Positions 43,970-52,718 of a stretch of 64,000 nucleotides of DNA are shown one piece after another (the first letter of the stretch is position 1; each line of letters begins with the position of its first letter). The translations under genes were made by a program, and so were the position numbers. The DNA is from Coleofasciculaceae cyanobacterium. Lineage in GTDB: Bacteria > Cyanobacteriota > Cyanobacteriia > Cyanobacteriales > Xenococcaceae. Where the stretch lies: positions 62,001 to 126,000 of the forward strand of contig DATNPK010000111.1 of NCBI GenBank assembly GCA_036703275.1, in the 5' to 3' direction. The notes under the pieces are model-generated. The model was not told where the DNA came from. It made no database searches and saw nothing but the letters and a program-made list of their open reading frames with translations.

Positions 43970-44629
43970 TTATTCGCTATTTCTTCTTCTTCGCCACATT
44001 TTATCAAGCGTCATTGGAAGCCAAATAGGCGAAGATATGATTGCTAATATGAATGATAGAATTGCCACAATTAACCAGACTATAACAAATAGGTAAGATT
44101 GTGGTTTTCCCCTGGTTGCATAGCCCATTAATTTGCCCATCAAACCGAATTTATCCCAAGGTGGAATAGAGGTTATATTTTGTAGTGTAGATTCCATTCG
44201 ATCTAAACCTTCATCAGACATTTGAGCAGCATGAGAAATATACGAATATAAAGGATCGTTCTCTGTTATATCTAATTCTTTCGCTAGTCTAAATGATTGC
44301 TGCTGCGCTAAAAATCCTTCACGAACTTTACCGTTAAAAGGATAGACAAAAGCAAGTTCAAACAAAGTATATATTTGATATTTTTTATCTTATGTTTCTC
44401 GATAGATAATTAGGGCTGTTTCATAATTAGTTAGTGCTGGTTTGTACTCTTTTAACTGAGCATAAGCTTTTCCTCTTAAAAAGAAAGCATAACCATCGCG
44501 ATCGCTATTTTCAATAATATAGTCTAAATTATTGATTGCTTCTCAATATTGCTGTTGCTCGATCTGCACTTTAGCTTCCTGAATTAAGCGATTATATTCT
44601 TCTGAAAAATAGTTGTTTTGTTGAGACAT
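43970..44629 (-). pseudogene. TPR membrane protein gene with two in-frame stops
   Basis: ATG 44629 opens a frame reading MSQQNNYFSEEYNRLIQEAK, which is interrupted by TGA at 44543-44545 and TAA at 44390-44392, both in the same frame. Between and after the stops the protein continues with TPR-like helices (DGYAFFLRGKAYAQLKEYKP, ALTNYETALIIYR). It ends in a hydrophobic segment of about 25 residues (PQSYLFVIVWLIVAILSFIL) and a basic tail RRRRNSE. Removal of the stops gives a protein of about 219 residues with tetratricopeptide repeats and a C-terminal anchor. The open piece 43970-44365 is probably just the remnant after the last stop. Confidence 0.72.
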
Positions 44630-44729
44630 AGTTTCTTAAACTTTAAAATAAAACGCGCAAATTAGCCTACGCGAGTGCATCTTATAACTCAATTATAAAT
44701 ATCGATTAAATTTAATCTATGTTTGGATA

Positions 44730-45872
44730 TTAACTCAGTAAAACTTCGCTGATCTTTCCTGCTTCTACTGCTAAAATTTGCGAGTCTTTAATCCAATCGT
44801 GATTAAAGGTATCGATATGGGTAGTAGTAATAATAGTTTGAAAGCGATCGCCAATTACTTCTAAAAGCTGTTTCTGACGATTAGGATCTAGTTCTGCTAA
44901 CACGTCGTCTAGCAGCAATAGGGGTGATTCTCCCACGACTTCTTCAATTAGTTTTAATTCGGCTAACTTTAAAGCTAATACTAGGGTGCGCTGTTGTCCT
45001 TGAGAGCCATAATAACGAGCAGGGGTTTGGTTAATCGTAAACTCAATCTCATCGCGATGCGTCCCCACGACGGTTTTTCCCTGGTATTGTTCGATCGTAC
45101 GACGCTCTTCGATTTTATTTAAAAAAGCCTGCTGTACTTTAAGGGGATCGTCTTCTGTCCACTCTACATTAGGAAGATAGTTAATTTCTAACAATTCCGT
45201 TTCGCCACTGATGCGCTTGTGCCAAAATTGAGCAACAGGAGCTAGTCTAGCTATTATTCTGGCACGCCGACGCGCCACTCTAGAACCCGCTGCTGCTAGC
45301 TGTTCGTCCCATAATCTTAGCTCTGGTTCATCGTCTTTTGATTCTGTCGAATTCTCTTGATTCTGTCGAATCTTCTTGAGCAAAGCATTGCGCTGTTTTA
45401 ATACTTGGTTGTACTGCTGCAAAATACTGGAATATACAGGCTCTAATTGAATTAATAAGCCATCAATCCAGCTACGCCGCGAGTCTGGCGCACCTCTAAC
45501 TAAATCTAAATCTAAGCTGGAAAACTGTACTGCATTGAGTATCCCCAAAAAATCTAATTGACGGCGCAGATTTTCTCGGTTTACTGCTACAGTACGTCTT
45601 CCCTGCTTACGGAATACTATACTTAATTCGCTAGTCCCATAAGTACGTTCAACTGTTGCTCCAACTTGACCTATACTGGCAGAATCTAAGACCAATTCGC
45701 GATCGCGAGTAGCACGATGACTTTTAAGACTAGCAAGTAGCTCTACTGCTTCTAATAGGTTCGATTTTCCTTGAGCATTATTACCAACTAAAATTGTTTT
45801 CTGAGCTGTAAACTCTATCTGGCGATCGACATAATTGCGAAATGAGCGCAGATGCAAACTTTTTAAATACAT
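44730..45872 (-). CDS. recF: DNA replication/repair protein RecF
   Basis: This 380-residue SMC-like ATPase acts in recombination and gap repair with RecO and RecR. It has the RecF start MYLKSLHLRSFRNY, Walker A GNNAQGKSNLLEAVELLAS, FSSLDLDLVRGAPDSRR, the signature motif YGSQGQQRTLVLALKLAE and Walker B LLLLDDVLAELD. A short charged insertion (NSTESKDDEPE) at about residue 170 is unusual but lies in a variable region. It is followed upstream by hemJ on the same strand. Confidence 0.95.
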   Translation of the reverse strand: MYLKSLHLRSFRNYVDRQIEFTAQKTILVGNNAQGKSNLLEAVELLASLKSHRATRDRELVLDSASIGQVGATVERTYGTSELSIVFRKQGRRTVAVNRENLRRQLDFLGILNAVQFSSLDLDLVRGAPDSRRSWIDGLLIQLEPVYSSILQQYNQVLKQRNALLKKIRQNQENSTESKDDEPELRLWDEQLAAAGSRVARRRARIIARLAPVAQFWHKRISGETELLEINYLPNVEWTEDDPLKVQQAFLNKIEERRTIEQYQGKTVVGTHRDEIEFTINQTPARYYGSQGQQRTLVLALKLAELKLIEEVVGESPLLLLDDVLAELDPNRQKQLLEVIGDRFQTIITTTHIDTFNHDWIKDSQILAVEAGKISEVLLS

Positions 45873-45954
45873 TTATTAGCCAAGATGAAGAACAGAATTT
45901 CAGTTACTTAGTTACCAGCGAATAACAGACTTATCTTCCCTCATCCTTTTAAGA

Positions 45955-46548
45955 CTACTCTCCTACAGAACTAGAGGCAAATGTTTGTTTATCTACCTCA
46001 GCTAGCTTTTCTTTATCCTTACGACGTTTTTTTGCATAAAGCTGGATACTTGCGACCATGGTTAAAACTAAGCCTGCTACCAGCCAAGTAGTGGCATCTA
46101 AGGGTAAATTATTTTTAAATACTGCCAACAGTACTATTAATACTAGTAAAATTGTTGGTGCTTCATTTAAAGCTCGAAACTGTTGTCCTGTCCACTGACA
46201 TTCCCCCGCAGCCAGTTTTTTCATGATGCTTTTGCAAAAATGATGGTAGCCAATCAGCAAAATGACAAAAGCTAACTTGATATGTAGCCAGGTAGATTTG
46301 AGAATTTCTGGTTCAGTAGAAATCAAACCAATTGCCATCGCCACCGTCAAGATCATTCCTGGAGTGGTAATAATACTATAGAGACGTTGCTCCATTATTT
46401 CATACTGCTTTTTAAGAATGCTGCGTGCAGGTTCGGGTTCTTGTTCTGCTTCTGCATGATAGACAAACAGTCGCACTAGGTAAAACAGTCCTGCAAACCA
46501 AACTACAATTCCGATTAAGTGAAACGCTTTATACCAGTAATAAGCCAT
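45955..46548 (-). CDS. hemJ: protoporphyrinogen IX oxidase HemJ
   Basis: The 197-residue membrane protein is the cyanobacterial protoporphyrinogen oxidase that makes protoporphyrin IX for heme and chlorophyll. It has the HemJ hallmarks: the N-terminal His in KAFHLIGIVVWFAGLFYLVRLFVYHAEA, MEQRLYSIITTPGMILTVAMAIGL, and the conserved WLHIKLAFV with YHHFCK. Five or so membrane segments are seen, and the tail is charged. It lies between recF and the tRNA-Arg gene on the minus strand. Confidence 0.9.
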   Translation of the reverse strand: MAYYWYKAFHLIGIVVWFAGLFYLVRLFVYHAEAEQEPEPARSILKKQYEIMEQRLYSIITTPGMILTVAMAIGLISTEPEILKSTWLHIKLAFVILLIGYHHFCKSIMKKLAAGECQWTGQQFRALNEAPTILLVLIVLLAVFKNNLPLDATTWLVAGLVLTMVASIQLYAKKRRKDKEKLAEVDKQTFASSSVGE

Positions 46549-46680
46549 AAAAAAATATCTTGATTCAAAAATTCTTCCTTATGTAAATGAAGTGTATATT
46601 TTCTCGCGTCACGCATTACAACTACGCAATAAAATTTTAAGGAATTGTCTGACTTTTGGGCAGAGCGAGCAATGAGATAA

Positions 46681-47030
46681 CGGGACTGGCCAGATTTGAA
46701 CTGGCGACCTAGCGCTTCAGATTGGTGTGAGTTTCCCCACTCTCTGGACTATTCCTTCACCCTAGGTAATTTACCTTTAGGTGGTGGCCGTTATGTTGCA
46801 GACAGTTATGAATGCCGATTAGATTTGGCTAGTTCTGTTCCTGTTTTTAAATCTGCAACCAGTCTCTGCACCTTCTCTACCAGGAATTATAGAGCTTGGC
46901 TCAAGATTACCTTGATTGCGTCCTGCAACTTTAGGCTTCCTTGAATTTGACCACATTCATCCATGAAGTTTCCCTCATGATGCCCGATGCTTCAGGAGGC
47001 GCTTGCTCTATCCTACTGAGCCACAGCCCC
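46681..47030 (-). tRNA. tRNA-Arg(CCU) interrupted by a group I intron
   Basis: Two 37-nt exons (46994-47030 and 46681-46717) join to a 74-nt tRNA. The acceptor GGGGCTG pairs with CAGTCCC (one G-U), the D stem is GCTC/GAGC, the anticodon stem is AGCGC/GCGCT with loop C-T-CCT-A-A, and the T stem is GCCAG/CTGGC with TTCAAAT. The discriminator base is G; CCA is not encoded. The intron sits directly after anticodon base 36. Confidence 0.9.
46718..46993 (-). ncRNA. group I intron (IC3-like) in tRNA-Arg(CCU)
   Basis: The intron is 276 nt. On the minus strand it contains the conserved core strings CTTGAGCCAAGC (Q/P4 region, near 46904-46893), GGTGCAGAGACT (R/P7, 46872-46861) and GGAATAGTCC (S/P7', 46755-46746). 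It ends in the terminal G required for splicing. These strings closely follow the IC3 introns of bacterial tRNA genes, such as the Azoarcus tRNA-Ile intron. It has no ORF for a homing endonuclease. Confidence 0.88.
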
Positions 47031-47220
47031 TTGTTTATCTCAAAGACACTCCATCACTAACATAAACTAAGACTACAAAGCCAAAACGAGCCGTGATATT
47101 TATGTATATAAAACTTTACTAGATTAATAAATATTGCAACATCGTTTCATACTTCTATTATCTAAAAGAAATAAATTTATCATCGATCCAGACAAATACA
47201 TCAAAAATTCAGGAGAAAAA

Positions 47221-47487
47221 ATGACTTATTTAACTTTATTAGCTGCTGCTCAACTACCTCATACCGTATCTTGGAGTCCCAAAGTAGCTATTGTAATGAT
47301 TGCCTGCAATATTTTCGCGATCGCCTTGGGTAAACTTACAATTAAATATCAGAATGCTGGTCCTCAATTGCCTTCTCCCGCTTTATTTGGTGGGATGGGA
47401 GTGCCTGCTTTGTTAGGTACTACTAGTCTTGGTCATCTTTTGGGTGCTGGGGTAATTTTAGGACTAGCTAATGCTGGCGCACTGTAA
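47221..47487 (+). CDS. psaK: photosystem I reaction centre subunit PsaK
   Basis: The 88-residue peripheral PSI subunit has two membrane helices. The first is LSWSPKV-like (HTVSWSPKVAIVMIACNIFAIALG) and the second is in SLGHLLGAGVILGLANAGAL. The loop GKLTIKYQNAGPQLPSPALFGGMG matches PsaK. I chose ATG 47221 because AGGAG lies 6 bases upstream and the product then has the family N-terminus; an in-frame extension to 47134 adds an unrelated leader. PsaK binds at the rim of PSI, near antenna complexes. Confidence 0.95.
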   Translation: MTYLTLLAAAQLPHTVSWSPKVAIVMIACNIFAIALGKLTIKYQNAGPQLPSPALFGGMGVPALLGTTSLGHLLGAGVILGLANAGAL

Positions 47488-48065
47488 TATCTAATATTTT
47501 TAAAGTTAGTTATCAAGGATTAGTTGTTTGGCTTGGTCTTCTAGCAAAACAATCGATTAATTGCTAGTCTGAACTACAAACTTCTAATCCACTTATTTAA
47601 TCTTGTAAGCAATATCGTTGTCTGAACTATCTCTTCAGCTTCAGGCACATAGACGCTATTTATAAGGTTTTGTCTTCTTGGTAATTTGCAATTAATCGAT
47701 TGTTTCGCTCAAAAACGTCTATCCCTTCAATTTCCATATTGCCCAGAATAGCTTAAAACTCTACTGTTTTCAGACGGAATGTAAATTAGATATTTTCGGG
47801 GATTATCATCAATACTAAACAAGAAAAGTGGTTTTCAGGGATTTCTCGTATTTACAGGCTGGAAAAACAAGAGTTATTTTGTAGGTTAGTTTGTTATGTA
47901 AATTACAGCTAACACGTACTTGTCTAGTTAAATAAATTAATTTATTAATAGCTCTATTGAATTACATCTCTTTTAAAAAAACTTAAATTAAACTTATATT
48001 CGCCAAATTGATCAAAGTCGTACGAACTAAGATGATATTTTTAGCTACCAGCTGAGGAAACAGTT
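47488..48065. other. intergenic region
   Basis: AT-rich spacer between psaK and the hybrid kinase. No gene or repeat is seen. The last 60 bases hold the kinase Shine-Dalgarno (GAGGAAA before the TTG at 48066). Confidence 0.5.
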
Positions 48066-50498
48066 TTGAGTTTATTTTCTCAAGAAAAAGCCAATAATTC
48101 ACTATCAATATATTGGTACATAATTGCTGGTGGATTAAGCAGTTTTGTGATGGTATTTTTGATCCACAAAAGTTTGCCGCTTAACAGTCAAAAAGCTCAA
48201 AAATATCATCGTGATATTCAAACAGCTCAACAGGAAGTATTTGAGTTAGAAAAGTATATCATTAGAAGCCCGTCTTCATTTTCAGAAGAGCTAGGGGATA
48301 GTATTAGTTCACAAATTGATACTGTCGATGCAGCTACTCAAGCTTTGCAAGAAATACCTGACTTTTTGACTCGACAAAAACAAAATAGTTTAAAAAGTCA
48401 GTTAGAAACCCAAAAGGAATTATTAATTTCTCAGCTTCAATCTATAAATCTGCTAAAAAATGCCAAATCAACATTCAATCAATCTTGTTTACGTATACCT
48501 AAGCTGAAAAATAAAATAGTTGAAAATCCTGAAATATTTGGTAGTAATATTGTTGCAGGAAGTGAATTGTTGGTGTTGAGCGATGATTTATTGGCTAATT
48601 CTCTTAAATATTGCCAAAATTCTGAGGAAGATTTAAAACTAGCTATTGAAAACAATCTTGAGCAAATCGAGCTGATTTTTCGACAACAGCCAATCAGAAA
48701 AAATAAACTTATTATTACCGAATTGATTAATTATAGTACAAAGATTTTAAACCAAAATCAAGTAATTGATGCTATCTACGCTCAAATTCAATTAGAATCG
48801 ATAAATAAACAGCTGCAAGCAATAGAAATAGACTATCTCGACCAGTATCAAAAACAATTACAAAAAATCAATAATTATCGTTTAATAGGTTTCTTATTAT
48901 TTTTGTTGATTGTCGTATTTATCGCTTATAAAATTATCGGCAATTTAACCCGAACTAATCGTAATATTGTCAAAATACTCGAAGGTTTTACCAAGGAACT
49001 AGAAACCAAAGTAGAGGAAAGAACTGCTCAGTTGGAAGAAAGTATCGAAAATACAGAAATTTCTCTGGCGCAGGCGCAGAATGCTAACAAAGCTAAAAGC
49101 AGATTTTTAGCAAACATGAGTCATGAATTACGGACACCTCTTAATGCTATTTTAGGGTTTACTCAATTAATGACTCGTGATGCCTCTATTGGTCTTGAAC
49201 AACAAGAAAATCTCAATATTATTAACCGTAGCGGAGAACATTTATTGAGATTGATTAATGACATCTTAGAAATGTCAAAAATAGAAGTAGGACAAATAAC
49301 TCTCAATGAAAGTCAGTTTGATTTGCATCTAATGCTAAAAAGCATTGAAGAAATGTTGCGTTTAAAAGCAGAGTTCAAAAGTTTAAATCTGTCCTTTAAT
49401 ATAGCTAGCAATGTACCTAAGCAGATTTATACAGATGAAGGAAAACTGCGTCAGATCGCGATCAACTTGCTAGGTAATGCGCTTAAATTTACCGACAAGG
49501 GGACAGTTACTTTAACGGTTGAAGTAGAAGATAACCTCGAATTTCTATTTTCTGATACTTGTTCTTTATTTTTCTCCGTTGAAGATACTGGGCTTGGCAT
49601 TGAGTCAGAAGAGATGGAGAAATTGTTTACTCCTTTTGAGCAGACCAAAATCGGGCGTGTTTCTAATGAAGGAACAGGTCTAGGTTTATCGATCTGCTAT
49701 AAATTTGTCGAGCTAATGGGTGGAGAACTGAAAGCAAAAAGTACTGTCGGTCAAGGCAGCGTTTTCTTCTTTAATATTTTAGTTAGAGTACAGGATACGT
49801 CTGCTGCCCAAATAGTTAGACCAGCTGAAATCCAACAGCGAAAAATTATTGGTTTGGCGACAAATCAGGATAAGTATCGTATTTTGGCGGTGGATGATGT
49901 AGAAGTTAGCCGTTTGTTACTAAAAAAACTATTAACAGGAATTGGTTTTCTGGTAGAGGAAGCGGGAGATGGTCAACAAGCTTTAGATCTCTGGCAGACA
50001 TGGCATCCTGACTTGATTCTAATGGACATGAGAATGCCGATCCTTGATGGTTATGAAGCAACCAAAAGGATTAAATCTCAAGCCCAAGGCAAAGAAACGG
50101 TGATTATTGCTCTGACAGCAAGTGCATTTGAAGAAGAGAGAGTCGTAATTTTATCGGCTGGCTGTGATGACTTTATGCGTAAGCCGTTTCACGAAGCTGA
50201 ACTATTGGAAAAAATCGGTCAGTATTTAAATGTTGATTACCTTTACGAAGATACAGTTGATGTGTCTTTAGAACAGGAATTGCTGCTAGAAGAATTGACC
50301 AGAGAAAGTCTGTCTGTTATGCCATCACATTGGCGATCGCAGTTATACGAAGCAGCAGCTCAAGTTGATAATCAGGAGATATTCCAGCTTTTAACCGAAA
50401 TTCCCGATGAATACGAATCTTTGGCTAAGAGATTAGAAGACTTGGCAGAACAATTTCGCTGTGACAAAATTATTGACTTAGCTAAATCTTCTGATTAA
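48066..50498 (+). CDS. hybrid histidine kinase (sensor-HisKA-HATPase-REC)
   Basis: The 810-residue membrane-bound sensor kinase has a first membrane segment at about 15-33, an extracytoplasmic helical region of about 235 residues, and a second membrane segment at about 273-292. Then follow a coiled coil, HisKA with the H-box FLANMSHELRTPLNAIL (about 352), and HATPase with NLLGNALKFTDKG, DTGLGIE and GTGLGLS. The receiver domain has its Asp in LILMDMRMP (about 654) and the Lys in KPF. A C-terminal helical tail follows (about 730-810). The start is TTG with a good GAGGAAA 9 bases upstream. Its stop overlaps the start of the next gene. Confidence 0.87.
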   Translation: MSLFSQEKANNSLSIYWYIIAGGLSSFVMVFLIHKSLPLNSQKAQKYHRDIQTAQQEVFELEKYIIRSPSSFSEELGDSISSQIDTVDAATQALQEIPDFLTRQKQNSLKSQLETQKELLISQLQSINLLKNAKSTFNQSCLRIPKLKNKIVENPEIFGSNIVAGSELLVLSDDLLANSLKYCQNSEEDLKLAIENNLEQIELIFRQQPIRKNKLIITELINYSTKILNQNQVIDAIYAQIQLESINKQLQAIEIDYLDQYQKQLQKINNYRLIGFLLFLLIVVFIAYKIIGNLTRTNRNIVKILEGFTKELETKVEERTAQLEESIENTEISLAQAQNANKAKSRFLANMSHELRTPLNAILGFTQLMTRDASIGLEQQENLNIINRSGEHLLRLINDILEMSKIEVGQITLNESQFDLHLMLKSIEEMLRLKAEFKSLNLSFNIASNVPKQIYTDEGKLRQIAINLLGNALKFTDKGTVTLTVEVEDNLEFLFSDTCSLFFSVEDTGLGIESEEMEKLFTPFEQTKIGRVSNEGTGLGLSICYKFVELMGGELKAKSTVGQGSVFFFNILVRVQDTSAAQIVRPAEIQQRKIIGLATNQDKYRILAVDDVEVSRLLLKKLLTGIGFLVEEAGDGQQALDLWQTWHPDLILMDMRMPILDGYEATKRIKSQAQGKETVIIALTASAFEEERVVILSAGCDDFMRKPFHEAELLEKIGQYLNVDYLYEDTVDVSLEQELLLEELTRESLSVMPSHWRSQLYEAAAQVDNQEIFQLLTEIPDEYESLAKRLEDLAEQFRCDKIIDLAKSSD

Positions 50499-52702
50499 TG
50501 AACATATTCCCTTTGGAACAAACCAAAGCCAAAATTTTAGTGGTAGATGACAAACCTGAAAATATTCATCTACTTTCTGATGCCTTGAGCAATCAGGGAT
50601 ACGATATCAAAGGGGTGGTTAACGGAACAATGGCTTTGATAGTAGCTAATACGGTAATCCCAGATTTAATCCTCTTAGATGTTGTGATGCCTGGCTTAGA
50701 CGGCTATCAAGTTTGTGAACAGCTAAAGGCAAATGAAGCAACCCACAACATTCCCATTATCTTTTTGAGTGCTAGTAACAACTCAGTAGATCGCATCAAG
50801 GCATTAAGTGCTGGTGGAGTCGATTACATCAACAAGCCATTTCAAATCGATGAAGTACTGCTGCGAATTAGAAACCAGTTAAAGCTCCAGGCTGCTCAAA
50901 CAAAGATCTTAAAGTTCAATACTGAATTAGAGCTGCGAATCCGAGAGCGCACGGCTCAGCTAGAAGCAGCTAATCAAGAATTAAAACAGGAAGTAAAAGA
51001 GCGTCGGGAAGTCACGAAGCTGCTGCAAGAAAGCGAAGAGAAACTAGAGAGTATTCTTAACTCTTTAGAAGAGGTGGTATGGTCAGCCGATGTAGTGACT
51101 AGCAACCTGCTGTTTCTCAATCCAGCAGCCCAAAAAGTTTATGGTCGTCCAGTTGAAGAGTTATTGGATAATCCTGACTTACGTTTAGAGTCAATTCATC
51201 CTGAAGATCGCGATAGCGTCAAATCATCCTTAGCTAATTCCTTAAACCAGCTCAGCGATCTTGAATATAGAATTTTGCAGCCTAACGGTGAAATTCGCTG
51301 GGTATGGGAACGCAGTCGCTTAATTTTCGACGATACAGGAGCAGCCAGCCGTAGAGATGGCATTATCAGCGATGTTACCGAACGCAAGAAAATTGAATCA
51401 GAACTAAGTTACGAAGCCAAGCATGATTCGTTAACCCATTTGCCCAACCGTTCTGCTTTTGTCGAGCGAGTCGAACAGGCACTCTGGCAAAGCCAAAAAG
51501 ATCCTGAATATTTATTTGCGGTTTTATTTATCGATTTAGATCGCTTCAAAATTGTCAACGATAGTTTGGGTCATTTAGTTGGTGACGAACTATTAATTAC
51601 CGTAGCTCAAATCTTGTCTGACTGTTCTCGCGATCGCGATTTTGTCGCTCGTCTGGGAGGTGATGAATTTACCATTTTGCTCCACCAAATTCAAGCTGTC
51701 GCAGAAGCTAATGCGATCGCTCAAAGAATTAAAGAACAGCTAGCTATACCCTTCTATTTGCAAGGTCATACTGTTTTTACTAGTGCCAGCATCGGTATTG
51801 TGGTGGCTGACTACAAATATCAAGACAGTGCTGAAATTTTACGAGACGCAGATCTGGCAATGTATCGTGCCAAATCTCTGGGGAAAGCAAGACATGAAGT
51901 ATTTCATCAACAGATGTATGCTGAGACAAAACAACTATTAGAAACCGAAAACGACTTACATAAAGCAATTTTACAAGATCAGTTTGTGCTACACTACCAG
52001 CCAATCGTCTCTTTAAAAACTGATACGCTACACGGCTTTGAAGCCTTATTGCGCTGGAATCATCCCACTAAAGGTTTAGTTTATCCTAACAAATTTATTC
52101 ATGTTGCTGAAGAAACAGGATTAATTGTCGCGATCGGCGAATGGGTCTTGAAAGAAGCTTGTCATCAAATGTGTCTGTGGCAAAGCAAATATTCTGGTGC
52201 AGCTAACTTAAAAATTAACGTGAATATTGCCAGCCAACAAATTAAAGATCTTAATTTTTTAGATATTTTAGATCAAACTATGGCCAATACAGGATTCTCA
52301 GGTCGCTCTTTGCATTTGGAAATTACTGAAACTACTTTGATGGATTACAAACCAGAGACAATTTATTTGTTCCAACAAATTAGGGAAAGAGAAATCAAAT
52401 TAAACATTGATGATTTTGGCACTGGTTATTCCTCTCTACAATATTTAAAACGCTTTCCGATTAATGTGCTGAAAATCGATCGTTCATTTATTCATGGAAT
52501 GTTAAACGAACGGGAAAACTTGGAAATCGTTAAGATGATTGTTACTTTGTCTCGAACTTTAAAAATAGATATTGTCGCTGAAGGAATAGAAAATTTAAAC
52601 CAGCTTAAGGTGTTAAAGGCTTTGAATTGCAAACTCGGTCAAGGATATCTTTTTTCTAAGCCACTAGATCGAGAGTCTGCCGAGCTACTAATTGAGCAAT
52701 AA
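50498..52702 (+). CDS. REC-PAS-GGDEF-EAL protein
   Basis: The 734-residue protein has a receiver domain (about 12-130, phosphoacceptor in LILLDVVMP), a coiled coil, a PAS domain (about 178-300), a GGDEF cyclase domain with intact RLGGDEF, and an EAL phosphodiesterase domain with FEALLRWNHP, EITETTLMD and DDFGTGYSSL. All key residues for c-di-GMP synthesis and breakdown are present, so either activity is possible. It shares a TAATG stop-start junction with the upstream hybrid kinase, so the kinase probably phosphorylates its receiver domain to tune c-di-GMP. Confidence 0.9.
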   Translation: MNIFPLEQTKAKILVVDDKPENIHLLSDALSNQGYDIKGVVNGTMALIVANTVIPDLILLDVVMPGLDGYQVCEQLKANEATHNIPIIFLSASNNSVDRIKALSAGGVDYINKPFQIDEVLLRIRNQLKLQAAQTKILKFNTELELRIRERTAQLEAANQELKQEVKERREVTKLLQESEEKLESILNSLEEVVWSADVVTSNLLFLNPAAQKVYGRPVEELLDNPDLRLESIHPEDRDSVKSSLANSLNQLSDLEYRILQPNGEIRWVWERSRLIFDDTGAASRRDGIISDVTERKKIESELSYEAKHDSLTHLPNRSAFVERVEQALWQSQKDPEYLFAVLFIDLDRFKIVNDSLGHLVGDELLITVAQILSDCSRDRDFVARLGGDEFTILLHQIQAVAEANAIAQRIKEQLAIPFYLQGHTVFTSASIGIVVADYKYQDSAEILRDADLAMYRAKSLGKARHEVFHQQMYAETKQLLETENDLHKAILQDQFVLHYQPIVSLKTDTLHGFEALLRWNHPTKGLVYPNKFIHVAEETGLIVAIGEWVLKEACHQMCLWQSKYSGAANLKINVNIASQQIKDLNFLDILDQTMANTGFSGRSLHLEITETTLMDYKPETIYLFQQIREREIKLNIDDFGTGYSSLQYLKRFPINVLKIDRSFIHGMLNERENLEIVKMIVTLSRTLKIDIVAEGIENLNQLKVLKALNCKLGQGYLFSKPLDRESAELLIEQ

Positions 52703-52718
52703 TCTACAGTACCGCGAA

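Noticed and set aside
43970-44629. Stop-codon recoding as an explanation for the interrupted TPR, KGK and Uma2 frames
   Set aside because: Housekeeping genes in the same window end normally at TGA, TAA and TAG, so simple nonsense mutations are more likely.
46696-46944. Plus-strand frame of 82 codons within the tRNA-Arg locus
   Set aside because: It is antisense to the tRNA exon and group I intron and has no protein-like features.
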